A stretch of DNA of 40,628 nucleotides from Acidimicrobiia bacterium (GTDB lineage Bacteria > Actinomycetota > Acidimicrobiia > Spongiisociales > UBA11373), in NCBI GenBank assembly GCA_040902765.1, contig JBBDWO010000031.1:26698-67325 (forward strand), given 5' to 3'. Positions 31,965-40,628 of the stretch are shown here, in pieces. The notes beneath the pieces were generated by a model. The model did no database searches. It saw nothing but the letters and a program-made list of their open reading frames with translations, and was not told the origin of the DNA. A program made the translations under genes and the position numbers. Each line of letters opens with the position of its first letter. Within the stretch, counting starts at the first letter, position 1.

Positions 31965-33133
31965 TGCAGGGCCACATTCGCAAGCGGGTCCACACCACGA
32001 AGGACGGCCGCCAGACCACGAACTGGTATGTGGTCATCGAGATGCAGCGGGCTGGCGATGGGAAGCGTCGGCAGAAGTGGCACGGTGCCTTCGCCACTCG
32101 GCGCGAAGCCGAGGCTGCGAGGGCGAAGATCATTCACGATATGAACCTCGGCATCTACGTCGAGCCGAGTTCGCTCACTCTCTCGGGGTGGGTGCGAGAC
32201 CACTGGCTGCCGACGATGCGGTCCCGGGTGAAGCCGAGCACGTTCGACTCATATCGCCGGAACCTCGAGCTCCACGTGCTGCCACGGCTGGGAGGTCTCC
32301 GGCTAAGCAGGCTTACGCCCGTGATGCTGAACGGCATATACGCCGACTTACTGACCGACGGTCATCTCAAGGCTGATCGCGGGTTGAGCGCCAAGACCGC
32401 GCGCTACATCCACACGATCCTCCACAAGGCCCTCGCGGACGCGGTCGACGCAGGCTTGGTGGCCGTGAACGTTGCGGCACGTGCCAAGCCGCCGCGGCCC
32501 CGGAGTGCACCCGCGAGTGAAATCAAGGCGTGGAAGCCTGCTGAGCTACGCGCGTTCCTCGAGATGGTCGAAGGCCATCGCCTGGAGGCGGCGTGGCATC
32601 TCATCGCCATGACGGGGATGCGGCGCGGCGAGGTCCTTGGGCTCCGCTGGAAGGACGTCGACCTCGGTGCTGCGCGGATCTCGGTGCGTCAGGCTTTGGT
32701 GGCGGTCGCCTACAAGGTCATTGTCTCAACGCCGAAGACGCATCAGGCAAGGGTGATCGATCTCGACTCTGGAACCGTCGCTCGGCTCCGGGCTCACTGG
32801 ACCCGTCAGCAGGCGGAGCTTGAAGAGTGGGGTACGGACTACCAGGACGCAGACCTCGTGTTCTGCAAGGAGAACGGGACGCCGATTCATCCGCACACGT
32901 TCTCTCAGGCGTTCGAGCGCCTGGTAGCCAGATCCGATCTACCGCAGATTCGACTCCACGACCTCCGGCATACCCACGCGACGATCGCGTTGAATGCCGG
33001 GGTGCCGATCAAGGTCATCAGCGAGCGTCTCGGTCACGAGACACCGGCCTTCACCATGAAACAGTACGCCCATGTGATGCCGGGTATGCAGGCGGAAGCG
33101 GCCGAGGCAATCGCGGCCCTGGTGGGCCCCTGA
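31964..33133 (+). CDS. int: tyrosine integrase
   Basis: ATG 31964 gives 389 residues. The N-terminal part holds an arm-binding-like domain (GKRRQKWHGAFATRREAEAA), the middle a core-binding SAM-like domain (LSGWVRDHWLPTMRSRVKPS), and the C-terminus the catalytic residues: Arg in TGMRRGEVLGLRW, HxxR in LHDLRHTHAT, His in ERLGHETP and Tyr in MKQYAHV. All are present, so the enzyme looks active. It should recombine the tRNA-fMet att copies; the presence of an arm-binding domain fits the paired TTTGACAC boxes at the element ends. Confidence 0.93.
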   Translation: MQGHIRKRVHTTKDGRQTTNWYVVIEMQRAGDGKRRQKWHGAFATRREAEAARAKIIHDMNLGIYVEPSSLTLSGWVRDHWLPTMRSRVKPSTFDSYRRNLELHVLPRLGGLRLSRLTPVMLNGIYADLLTDGHLKADRGLSAKTARYIHTILHKALADAVDAGLVAVNVAARAKPPRPRSAPASEIKAWKPAELRAFLEMVEGHRLEAAWHLIAMTGMRRGEVLGLRWKDVDLGAARISVRQALVAVAYKVIVSTPKTHQARVIDLDSGTVARLRAHWTRQQAELEEWGTDYQDADLVFCKENGTPIHPHTFSQAFERLVARSDLPQIRLHDLRHTHATIALNAGVPIKVISERLGHETPAFTMKQYAHVMPGMQAEAAEAIAALVGP

Positions 33134-33184
33134 AGCGGCTTCTCGGTCGGTACAGATCTGTCGGTGCGAGTTGATCGACCGCTC

Positions 33185-35983
33185 TTAGCGGGATCGCGGT
33201 TCTCCGAGGGGGTGCAGGTGATCGCGGGGTCCGAGGTTCTCGCTGGCCCATTCGAAGACGTCGTCCTCTTGGCTGAAAAGGATCACCTGATGTCCGGTAC
33301 TCACCTCATGGAGGACGTCGAGGATTGCCGAGGTGCGCTGAGGGTCGGACTGCACGGTGCTGTCGTCCAGGAGCAGGGGACAGCTCGCGCCGTTGGCGAT
33401 GAGGATCTCCGCCATGGCGATGCGCAGCAGCAGGTAGATCTGCTCGGCAGTGCCGTGCGACAGCAAATCGGCATTCTGCCAACGACCGTCCGCGTCCTGC
33501 ACTTGCACCTGGAGCGTTTCGGGGTTCACGATGACGTTCTCATAGCGGCCCGCGGTGACCCGGGCCAGGCGCTCGCTCACCTTGGCGGCGAGGACAGGAG
33601 CGATGTTGCGATGCACACGTTCCTGGGCGTCGGTGAGGAACGCTCGGGTGGTATCGAGCACCGCCTTAAGTGATTCGACACGTTCCAGGTCCCCTAGAGC
33701 GGCAGCGAGCTGCTCGTCCGCTTCGGCGACGCTCGGCGCCTGCTCGGCGCGGAGTTCCAGTTCACGGCGTGCCTCGGCGGCTTCGATGTCCAGCCGGTCG
33801 GCTTGTTCGCGAAAGTTGCGTACAGCGGTCTCGGGATCGTCCCCCAGTTCCATGCCCTCGATGAGGTCTGGGTCGAGATCTCGGCTCAGCTCCTCGAACC
33901 GTTTACGAGCAGCACTCTCCAGGGCTTCAAGGTCGTTGAGGCTGCGGCCATCGAGGAGCACCTGGAGGCGAGTCCACTCCCGGTTGGTGACCTCCATCTC
34001 GTCACCCTTGCGGTCTCGCTCCCGCTGCCAAGACCCGAGCCCGTCTACCAACTCGGCCTCAGAGAGAGCGGGCGCCGTCGCCTCGTTGGCGAGGCCTACG
34101 GCCGTCGCGGCATTACGAAGGGCATCGCGCGCGCGCTTGAGCCGTTCCGTCTCCTCGGCCAGCTGGCCTTCGGCGCGCCGGCGTGCGGCCACGGCCTGCT
34201 CGAGGGCTGGCCGTTGACTGGACTCGGTCGCCTGGTGCCTCCGCCTTAGGCATGCCGCTTCGTAGCGCGCGACTGCCGCATCCAGATCCCTAGTGTCGGC
34301 CCCCGCCTCGACCTCGCCGCCGCGCTCCGCGAGAGCGCGCCGCAGCGCTTCGGCCGATGCGGCGACTGTTTCGCCGAGGTCTCGTTCTCGGGTCTCCCAC
34401 TCGGCTCGTCGCCGTGCAGAGTCCTCGGTCCGGCGGATCTGGTCGGCGAGGGGACGGAGGATGGCCGGGTTTGGTTCAAGACCCGCATCCTCGGCGCGCC
34501 TGACAGCGTCCCTTCGGCGTTGCTGCGCCGCCACGGCGAGCTGCTCGGCCATCATGAACTTGGCCTCCGCGGCGGCCAGCGCCCGGTCGTCGGCAGACGG
34601 GGTTCCAGGCCAGTGCCACATGGCGACGGCTGCGAGGCCGAGGAGGACGCCGACGCCGATGCCGACGCCTCCGGGGACGGTGCTACCGGTGGCGAGCAGC
34701 GCCGTGCCGGTGACGATGGAGACGACGGCGGCGACAATAGCGACGATGCCGGAGATGGGCGGTCTCCTTGCACGTGGGACGGTCGGCTGCTTTCGCAACC
34801 CCTCCGCCTCCGCGCGTAGCGCGGGATCCACCTCCGGAATCGGTGTCTCCAGCTCTCGGGCGAGATCGATGAGCTCGGCCTCGCTGATTGTCGTCGGCTC
34901 GCCCGCCGGGTCGAGGGGTCTCTGTTGGTCGTGGGCTTCGTAGCGGCGCTGCACATCGAGGAGTTCGCGGTGCGCGATTCGCACCGTGTCCGCCGGTTCG
35001 AGGTCGCCGGTCGGCGGGTCCGGCAACGACCGCAGTCGCGCCTCGAGGTCGTCGGCGGACGCGCCGCTCAATGGCGCTGGGTCGGGACGCTGTTCCCAGT
35101 CGTGGAGCGCGGCGGCCACCTGCCCGGCGAGCCGCTCGTTGTCCCGCAGGTCGGGGGGCGGCGACGGATGACGCTCGGTGAGGGTTCGGGCTTCGCTCAG
35201 CCGGTCCGCGAGCTGCTCGGCAGCGTCTCGTACCCGGCGGCCTTCGGCGGCACGCGCTGCGCGCCGGGTCTGGGCGGCCCTGGCCCGCAGTTCGACCAAC
35301 CGCTCCTCCCGCTCCAGCCAGTCTTGGTGCTGGACGACCACACTCTTATGCGTCGCCTCGGCGCGCTCCACACTCCTCCTCGCCCTCAGCAGGGGCTTGG
35401 TGGTGGACCGCTCGGTGCCCACGTGATCCCGCGAATACGTGTCGAGGGCGCTGAGGGCAGCTGCCGCGGTCTCGTCCGTTCCCGCCGTTGCCGCCGCTCG
35501 CTGCAGGTGCTCCTGAAGGTTTCCGGCGTCTTCCGTGAGCGCCAGGATGTGCGCCTGGCGGATGGAGGCGACGGCCAGGAAGGCTCGGCGATCGAGTCCC
35601 AGCCAACGCGAACCGTCGGGGGCACCTTCGTGGATGATCTCCGAGGTGAGATCGGTTCCGAGGTTGGCGTCCCGGGCGCTGCTGTCGACCCCCCCGGACA
35701 GATCGTGAGTCAGTGCGATCGTCCGTCCGTCGGGTAGGTCTATCACGCAGGAGGCTCGCCACTGGTCGCGACCCCACGGCTTGTGCCGCTGGATGAAATC
35801 CTGGTCCTCTTTGCGTCGGCCCGCCCCTCGCCGCATGCCACACAGCGCAGCGTAGATAGCGGCGTGCCAGCTGGACTTGCCGGACTCGTTGAGTCCGGTG
35901 ATCACCGTCATGCCCTCAGCTAGGTCGAGGCACTCGTCGTCGAAGGGCCCAAACGGATGGGCGCGCACCTCGCGGATCCGCAT
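33185..35983 (-). CDS. YhaN/SbcC/Rad50-like ATPase with central membrane spans
   Basis: ATG 35983 gives 932 residues. Walker A GLNESGKSS lies at about 30-38. Two long coiled-coil arms flank a centre with two hydrophobic segments (about 410-456) where Rad50 has its zinc hook; YhaN-type proteins have the same arrangement. Near the C-terminus are an ABC-like signature (LSHGTAEQIYLLLRIAMAEI) and Walker B (CPLLLDDSTVQSD). It is encoded next to its likely nuclease partner (stop and start 2 nt apart) and should form a membrane-associated DNA-end or DNA-structure sensing complex. It converges on the integrase gene. Confidence 0.88.
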   Translation of the reverse strand: MRIREVRAHPFGPFDDECLDLAEGMTVITGLNESGKSSWHAAIYAALCGMRRGAGRRKEDQDFIQRHKPWGRDQWRASCVIDLPDGRTIALTHDLSGGVDSSARDANLGTDLTSEIIHEGAPDGSRWLGLDRRAFLAVASIRQAHILALTEDAGNLQEHLQRAAATAGTDETAAAALSALDTYSRDHVGTERSTTKPLLRARRSVERAEATHKSVVVQHQDWLEREERLVELRARAAQTRRAARAAEGRRVRDAAEQLADRLSEARTLTERHPSPPPDLRDNERLAGQVAAALHDWEQRPDPAPLSGASADDLEARLRSLPDPPTGDLEPADTVRIAHRELLDVQRRYEAHDQQRPLDPAGEPTTISEAELIDLARELETPIPEVDPALRAEAEGLRKQPTVPRARRPPISGIVAIVAAVVSIVTGTALLATGSTVPGGVGIGVGVLLGLAAVAMWHWPGTPSADDRALAAAEAKFMMAEQLAVAAQQRRRDAVRRAEDAGLEPNPAILRPLADQIRRTEDSARRRAEWETRERDLGETVAASAEALRRALAERGGEVEAGADTRDLDAAVARYEAACLRRRHQATESSQRPALEQAVAARRRAEGQLAEETERLKRARDALRNAATAVGLANEATAPALSEAELVDGLGSWQRERDRKGDEMEVTNREWTRLQVLLDGRSLNDLEALESAARKRFEELSRDLDPDLIEGMELGDDPETAVRNFREQADRLDIEAAEARRELELRAEQAPSVAEADEQLAAALGDLERVESLKAVLDTTRAFLTDAQERVHRNIAPVLAAKVSERLARVTAGRYENVIVNPETLQVQVQDADGRWQNADLLSHGTAEQIYLLLRIAMAEILIANGASCPLLLDDSTVQSDPQRTSAILDVLHEVSTGHQVILFSQEDDVFEWASENLGPRDHLHPLGEPRSR

Positions 35984-35984
35984 A

Positions 35985-37088
35985 TCAGTCGACCCCTAGG
36001 TCGTGGCGCCCCTCCAGGGCGCGCAGTCCCGTGATGAGGATCCGACGCTTCATTTCGGAATCGAGAGACGAGGCGCGCACATCAGCCACGAACTGGCCGC
36101 GGACCGTCGACTCCCCAGCGATGGCGTCAAGGTCGTAGGCGACGGTGATCTCGCCCAGCCTCGGGACGGTCGCGTCTAGGTGCTCCCCCACGCCGTCGAG
36201 GCAGGCCAAGGTGACGTCGACATCAGGCGCCACCTCGCCGTGGAGGGTGACTCGCACGATGCCGGATCGGGAGGCGAGTTCCGCCTGCGCCCGGTTGCGG
36301 ATTTCCTGGGTGCTGGAGCAGCCGGTCACGTCCACGGTCACGTCGGCGACCACGGACTGTGCCACGCGGTGGCGGGTGCGGGTTACCGTTCCGTCGTCAT
36401 GCACGTCGATGATCACCAGTCCTCGCTCGCCCTCTTCTCCGAAGGTGAGCGGATCCGGGTTGCCCGGGTAGGTGTGCCACTCGCCGTCGCGCGGTGTGTG
36501 GAAGTGCCCGACGAGCGCGTGATGCAGCCCGGCTTGGGGGATCTGCTCGGCGTCGAACGGGGCATGCGGTTGCTTTCCGTCCTCCTCAAAGGGGAGCCCG
36601 GACCGTAGCGAGCCGTGGAAAAGCGCCATATGGATTCCATTGGCGTCCCGGTCAACGGTGAATCCGTCGAGGAAGTTCGGGGTACCCGCGGGCTGTCGAT
36701 GGGCGGCTCCCCAGATGGTGAGTCCAGCCGTGAGCTCATACGCTTGCAGTCGCGCCTCCGTATAGATGTGAACGTTCGGTGTCCACTCGGTCCGCGCATA
36801 GACGCTCTTCGGACCGAACCAGTCGTGGTTTCCGGGGGCCACGAGCACGGGCACGTGAGAGAGGCGGGCGAAGGCACTTTGGAGGACCGCTGCTGTATCG
36901 GGGGCAACTCGGTCGTGCTCGTACAGATCCCCGGCGCAGCACAGAGCATCGACGCCTTCCTCTTGGGCCACATCGATTATCGAGTCGAGCGTGTCCCGCA
37001 GCGCCTGACGGCGCCGCCGTGCTACGTCCGAAGGCGCCCACTGAAAGGGCACGTCAAGGTGTAGATCCGCGAATAGGGCGAGTCTCAC
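35985..37088 (-). CDS. Mre11/SbcD/YhaO-like metallophosphoesterase nuclease
   Basis: GTG 37088 gives 367 residues. All five calcineurin-like motifs are visible: DLHLD, GDLYEHD, GNHDW, ALFHGS and GHFHTP, so two-metal nuclease activity is expected. The C-terminal 120 residues are a capping region that may bind the ATPase. This and the YhaN-like protein form a Mre11-Rad50-type pair. The GTG overlaps the stop of a small upstream frame (37085-37234). Confidence 0.9.
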   Translation of the reverse strand: MRLALFADLHLDVPFQWAPSDVARRRRQALRDTLDSIIDVAQEEGVDALCCAGDLYEHDRVAPDTAAVLQSAFARLSHVPVLVAPGNHDWFGPKSVYARTEWTPNVHIYTEARLQAYELTAGLTIWGAAHRQPAGTPNFLDGFTVDRDANGIHMALFHGSLRSGLPFEEDGKQPHAPFDAEQIPQAGLHHALVGHFHTPRDGEWHTYPGNPDPLTFGEEGERGLVIIDVHDDGTVTRTRHRVAQSVVADVTVDVTGCSSTQEIRNRAQAELASRSGIVRVTLHGEVAPDVDVTLACLDGVGEHLDATVPRLGEITVAYDLDAIAGESTVRGQFVADVRASSLDSEMKRRILITGLRALEGRHDLGVD

Positions 37089-37234
37089 GCCAGGAACCTT
37101 TCGTCTCCTACGAAAAAGTACCAGGTTGAACTCTGCGAAGAGGGGTCTCCGGCATTCAAGCCGCTGGGGCCGTTGGGAAGCCGTGACTTGCAGTGGCGAA
37201 CGATGGACTCAGGCGTGTTCTTGGACGACTTCAC
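37085..37234 (-). CDS. possible 49-residue protein coupled to the nuclease gene
   Basis: The frame beginning at GTG 37234 encodes KSSKNTPESIVRHCKSRLPN and then GDPSSQSSTWYFFVGDERFLA before a TGA that overlaps the nuclease GTG (GTGA). The aromatic-rich end looks like real protein and the overlap is the usual coupling geometry. A ribosome site for this start is not evident, and it may be the end of a once-longer gene. No family recognised. Confidence 0.4.
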   Translation of the reverse strand: MKSSKNTPESIVRHCKSRLPNGPSGLNAGDPSSQSSTWYFFVGDERFLA

Positions 37235-37314
37235 TCGGTGAGGTGAGCAGCTAGCCCTCCTCACCGTCCGAGCAGCCGGTTGAGTGGTCCCTTCTTCGCG
37301 TTGGCCTCGCCTCC

Positions 37315-39546
37315 TCACTGGGGCACTGTTGGCGGCGTGTCTTCGCTGTTCTCGCCGGTGGAGGCTCCCTGCCAGGGGTTGGTCTCCGGCTGGGATGAGG
37401 GTGCATGGACAGTTGGGTCCGTCAGGGCTTCGTCGATCTGCCGGATAAACCGATCCCAACCACTCTCACCCCCCCCGAAGAGGTCTCCGAATCGCCTCCA
37501 CCTTGGGGTTCCGAACTCTGCGATCGTGGGCTTCGCTCCCTTCGCTTCTCGGCATTGGATGAGGCGGATGGCGCCGCGAGCCGCGTCCGCGGCCCTATAG
37601 ACGGATGCTCTCGCTTCCTGCTCAGCCCCGGTCGGGACCTCAACGGTGAAGCGCCCGAGAGGCCGGCCTCCCAACGCTCTGAACACTTTCTGGGCGAGGG
37701 CGGCGACGTTTTCAGGCATGAGCCTGTCGTACTTGGGAACGACAGCGCGCTTCTCCCCGATGGCTGCGTAAACGCTTCCGAGGTCTCCTCCGAACCAACT
37801 GTTTGCTGTTCGGTTTGCGATCCTCGAGAACTGCCGAAGGGTGGGTGGCTTTCCGATATCGGCGATTCGGCGGTGATAGGCGCCATGTACTTCCTCAAGA
37901 TCGCGACGCCATCTCTGAAGATAGTTCTGGAGGTGCGAGTCCATCCACGAGCGCCGGTGTTGGGTCACGACGTCTCTCAGAAACTCAAAGCCTTCCCGGC
38001 GCTGGCCAAAGCGCATCGTGATCGACAACGACGCTGATGATCCCATCTCGCGCTCGATGTCCTCGGGTGGTCCGAGCTTCTTCTCCGCCCGTGCGAGGTC
38101 AGTGAATAGGTTTACATCGATCGGGTTTCCCACCTCGTCGAGACGCTTGATGAGCTTCGAGTAGTAGCTCGACAGTCCTGCGACGTCGGTTCGCGAGTAG
38201 GGACCCTCGGCGACATACCAGATGGTCCGCTCAACGCCCTCCCAAAACTCCCACGCCGGCCCGACTGCTTTGGCGACCTGATTGAACGGGAGTACCTCCG
38301 TGTGTAAGCGCTCCGGCCAACGCTCGAACACCGCCATCCCCCATAGGTCGTTTACTCGTTCGATTGTCTCGCCACGCAGGACCGACTCCATGAGCGCCTC
38401 CTGGGGGTGTCCTGGGTCGTACTCGTCCTCGGTTAGATGGAATGCACGAAACTCAGACGTTTCCAAGCTCGGAAGCGGTCGCATCCCCGACTGCTGGTTT
38501 GCCTGGGCTTGGTCGAACTGTGACCAGATGTCGGTGAGTACTGCAATGCGAGAGGCGATTGGTGAGTCGGCCGGATCTTCGAGGGCGGTGCTCGCTCCCC
38601 TCCCCGCTTCCTCCCGGCCCTCCGCCCGCACGCGAGAGGAGGCTGTGTCAACGTCGATCCTGGCCACGGGCAGCTCGTACACCACTTCCTCGTCAGGGTG
38701 GGGCTGTTCGCCGAGGTAGTCGAGAAGGGCGAGCCAATCTCCGCCAAAAAGCGCAACCAGATGAGGCCCGTATTGCTTCGTGATGACGCGTCGGCGGAGC
38801 GCACTCCGGTCGGCGTTGGCGCGGTCGTAGTATCGGTCGGCGAGCTCGGAAAGGTACAAGGCGCGATAGAGGCTCCCCGAACGGTCTGCCCAACCGTCAT
38901 ACAGCGCATGCCTTAGCGCGACTCGCGCCTCGACCACTTGATTCGCGTTCCGTCGACTCCAGCCATGACCGGGGAGAAAGGGTTGGAGCGCATCGCCCAC
39001 GTCGATGCCCAAGGCCTCTAGGAGATCCCGGTAGGTATCGAATCGTGCCTTGACCTCGTCGGTAGCGAGCTTTCCCGACTGGCGACCCCGAATTTCGAAT
39101 GGGTCGAAGAGGTCCCCCGCGAGGCGATTGGTGAGGGACCACGTGAGGATGCACTCCCACGTATCGAGGGGGAGTGTCCCTGCGATGTTGCGGGCATTGC
39201 TGAGCGCGAATCGGGGACCGTTGTCGAGGAGCTGGGGCAGGCTGATCCACCCTGGCTCAAGTCGGCCCCGTTCTGGTAGGAACCAGCCACCGCGCCCCCG
39301 GACTCCGTCAGGGCTATACGCATCTGACAGCCATGATCTTTGAGTCCTGCTCATCCACGAGTACTCAACCTTCACCAGTCTCGCGCCTTCAAGTGTCCAC
39401 GTGAGCGGGTGGCTGCCATCGAGAATCCGCTGACCGACCTCCTTGATGACGTCGTCAAGGACCGAGAACCGATCGTCTCCCAAGTCCACTTCTAAGCCAA
39501 GGATCCTCGCCGGTGTTGCTCCTACGAAGTCGCGGTGCCCAATCAT
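37315..39546 (-). CDS. large protein of unknown family in the putative defence operon
   Basis: ATG 39546 gives 743 residues. It is soluble and mixed alpha/beta, without signal or spans. I see no Walker, nuclease or methylase motif. Notable stretches are ALFGGDWLALLDYLGEQPHP (about 270-290), a charged linker with Ser/Ala/Glu near 305-330, and a Pro/Thr/Ser-rich C-terminal tail (SSQPETNPWQGASTGENSED). The helical segment around MDSHLQNYLQRWRRDLEEVH could mediate assembly. It lies between the 204-residue protein and the Mre11-like gene on the same strand and may be the effector or sensor. Confidence 0.78.
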   Translation of the reverse strand: MIGHRDFVGATPARILGLEVDLGDDRFSVLDDVIKEVGQRILDGSHPLTWTLEGARLVKVEYSWMSRTQRSWLSDAYSPDGVRGRGGWFLPERGRLEPGWISLPQLLDNGPRFALSNARNIAGTLPLDTWECILTWSLTNRLAGDLFDPFEIRGRQSGKLATDEVKARFDTYRDLLEALGIDVGDALQPFLPGHGWSRRNANQVVEARVALRHALYDGWADRSGSLYRALYLSELADRYYDRANADRSALRRRVITKQYGPHLVALFGGDWLALLDYLGEQPHPDEEVVYELPVARIDVDTASSRVRAEGREEAGRGASTALEDPADSPIASRIAVLTDIWSQFDQAQANQQSGMRPLPSLETSEFRAFHLTEDEYDPGHPQEALMESVLRGETIERVNDLWGMAVFERWPERLHTEVLPFNQVAKAVGPAWEFWEGVERTIWYVAEGPYSRTDVAGLSSYYSKLIKRLDEVGNPIDVNLFTDLARAEKKLGPPEDIEREMGSSASLSITMRFGQRREGFEFLRDVVTQHRRSWMDSHLQNYLQRWRRDLEEVHGAYHRRIADIGKPPTLRQFSRIANRTANSWFGGDLGSVYAAIGEKRAVVPKYDRLMPENVAALAQKVFRALGGRPLGRFTVEVPTGAEQEARASVYRAADAARGAIRLIQCREAKGAKPTIAEFGTPRWRRFGDLFGGGESGWDRFIRQIDEALTDPTVHAPSSQPETNPWQGASTGENSEDTPPTVPQ

Positions 39547-39667
39547 GTTCTCTGAAGGATCGATGGGCTCGACCTACCTTCCCGTTGCACCACCAAAGAT
39601 GTGGCTCTGGCGCGGTCCGTGGCCGATGCTTCGAAAGTGGACCAGTGGCGGACAGTCTTCAAACCGA

Positions 39668-40282
39668 TCACGGCGCGACCTCAGCTAGCAACACCGCCAA
39701 TCGTTCCCTCAAGTTGGTGAGGTCGGGGCTCTGCCCGAAAGGCACAGCGCGTTCCGCTATTTCGAGCGCCTCGGCGAGGTAGCCCTCATCCAGGTAGAGC
39801 GAGAAAAGGCGCTGGAATGCTGGGATTGACACGAACGCGTTCCGGGCTGCCCCTGGCATCCGTACGGCCTCGGGGCGTGCTTCCACCAATCGCACATCGA
39901 GGAGACATAGCTTCTCGATCAGGTCACTAATCGAAGGGTGTTGACGGCGGATTCGCCACAGGGCGTCGTAGGCGCCGAGCAGCGCGAAGTGGTAGTCCGA
40001 GGCTTCGCCCGGAAGTAGGAGCGTCTCGGAGATTGTCCGCCGAACGTGCTCAAGATCTTCGGGCAGAGGGTCGTACGCTCGTTGGGACACGGGAGACTGC
40101 CCCTCCTCCACTCCAGGTTGGCTTATAGAGTCCCAGCGCCAGACCTCTGTGCCATCAGGCATGGTCCACTCGGACGGCCGTGGCCTGAAGTCTGCCCCCC
40201 GAAGTCGAGACCGATCGACATCGGCAAGGGGTTCGTACGCACCGATGATGTCGGCCAGTGTCTCGTACCACTCGAGCGTCAT
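39668..40282 (-). CDS. 204-residue protein of unknown family with TPR-like C-terminus
   Basis: ATG 40282 follows GGAAGGGA. The N-terminal half has MTLEWYETLADIIGAYEPLA and VWRWDSIS; the C-terminal half is helical, ending in a TPR-like pair (RLFSLYLDEGYLAEALEIAE RAVPFG region). It is the first gene of the leftward unit that continues with the 743-residue protein. The 121-nt gap to the next gene holds no gene I can see. Confidence 0.72.
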   Translation of the reverse strand: MTLEWYETLADIIGAYEPLADVDRSRLRGADFRPRPSEWTMPDGTEVWRWDSISQPGVEEGQSPVSQRAYDPLPEDLEHVRRTISETLLLPGEASDYHFALLGAYDALWRIRRQHPSISDLIEKLCLLDVRLVEARPEAVRMPGAARNAFVSIPAFQRLFSLYLDEGYLAEALEIAERAVPFGQSPDLTNLRERLAVLLAEVAP

Positions 40283-40491
40283 GCTTCCCTTCCGGGTCTT
40301 GACATGCCCCTTGAGCCTATCGGAGAGGAGGTTGGCGCGCTCCTCGGGGCCAGGTCAGCAACGGGATGTGGAACAACGGTCGCGACGACTTGTCTCGATT
40401 TGAGTTGCCAAGGGTCTGTCGTCCGGCCGATCTGTGATCACCGAGAAGCCATAGGTCCGCGAGAGCCACTGATCCTGCGGCCGAGCCGGAG

Positions 40492-40511
40492 GTTTGACAC
40501 CCGTTTGACAC
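40492..40511 (+). repeat. putative integrase arm site, right end of the defence element
   Basis: GTTTGACACCCGTTTGACAC: two perfect TTTGACAC boxes 11 bp apart, about 60 bp left of the tRNA. Same orientation as the left-end site. Confidence 0.7.
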
Positions 40512-40536
40512 GACCACGACTCTCGCTACGAACAAG

Positions 40537-40563
40537 AACCCCCAGGCCAATGACCTAGGGGTT
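40537..40563. terminator. hairpin downstream of tRNA-fMet
   Basis: AACCCCCAGG (40537-40546) pairs with CCTAGGGGTT (40554-40563) with one G-T pair on the transcribed strand. It lies 8 nt past the tRNA 3' end on the minus strand and should end its transcript. Confidence 0.78.
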
Positions 40564-40570
40564 CTCTTAG

Positions 40571-40628
<58 letters not shown>

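Overview
The window is high-GC DNA with frequent GTG starts, strong AGGAGG-type ribosome sites and many ATGA/GTGA gene overlaps. A Thr-rich wall-protein linker, SPW-VKOR, DUF5661 and an initiator tRNA with a Streptomyces-like 3' end point to an actinobacterium, possibly an acidimicrobial or other uncultured environmental lineage. No species can be named from the sequence alone.

The organising feature is the initiator tRNA gene (tRNA-fMet, minus strand) that runs off the right end (40571 onward). Its 3' half recurs at about 4521, 6775, 17245 and 24146, each time with a hairpin just to its left. This is what repeated tRNA-targeted integration leaves behind: a tandem array of integrative elements. 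A motif of two TTTGACAC-like boxes 11 bp apart lies near several of the copies and looks like integrase arm sites. The rightmost element (24146-40571, about 16.4 kb) lies between gapless direct repeats of about 120 bp and still has an apparently intact tyrosine integrase, an excisionase-like gene and a shared divergent operator. Older units have lost their integrase; one C-terminal stump survives at 4596-4760.

Layout: 1-1710 holds the end of a wall-anchored protein, a truncated-haemoglobin gene broken by a stop codon, and a deletion scar of a copper-type island. 1903-4360 is a polar amino-acid ABC transporter operon. 4521-6775 is a mini-unit carrying an AbiE type IV toxin-antitoxin pair with a palindromic operator. 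6775-17245 is a copper and thiol-redox island: cupredoxin, cytochrome c, SHOCT protein, CsoR-like regulator, CcdA-like and thioredoxin-fold proteins, MerR regulator, CopA ATPase and CupA-like cupredoxin, with three MerR-type promoters and two broken genes. 17245-24146 carries 6-phosphogluconate dehydrogenase, an epimerase, an SPW-VKOR protein and a three-gene cluster (TPR/L7-L12-like, zinc ribbon, DUF4177). 24146-40571 is a mobile defence island.

The defence island has two arms around the integration module. The left arm (leftward transcription) has two paralogous zinc-ribbon DNA methyltransferases, a PD-(D/E)XK nuclease and a DUF262-DUF1524 (GmrSD-like) nuclease. The right arm (also leftward) has an unrecognised 204-aa protein, an unrecognised 743-aa protein, a small ORF, an Mre11/SbcD/YhaO-like phosphoesterase and a Rad50/SbcC/YhaN-like ATPase with membrane segments. 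The right arm is the best candidate for an undescribed system. Its defence role is inferred from context and domains, not shown.
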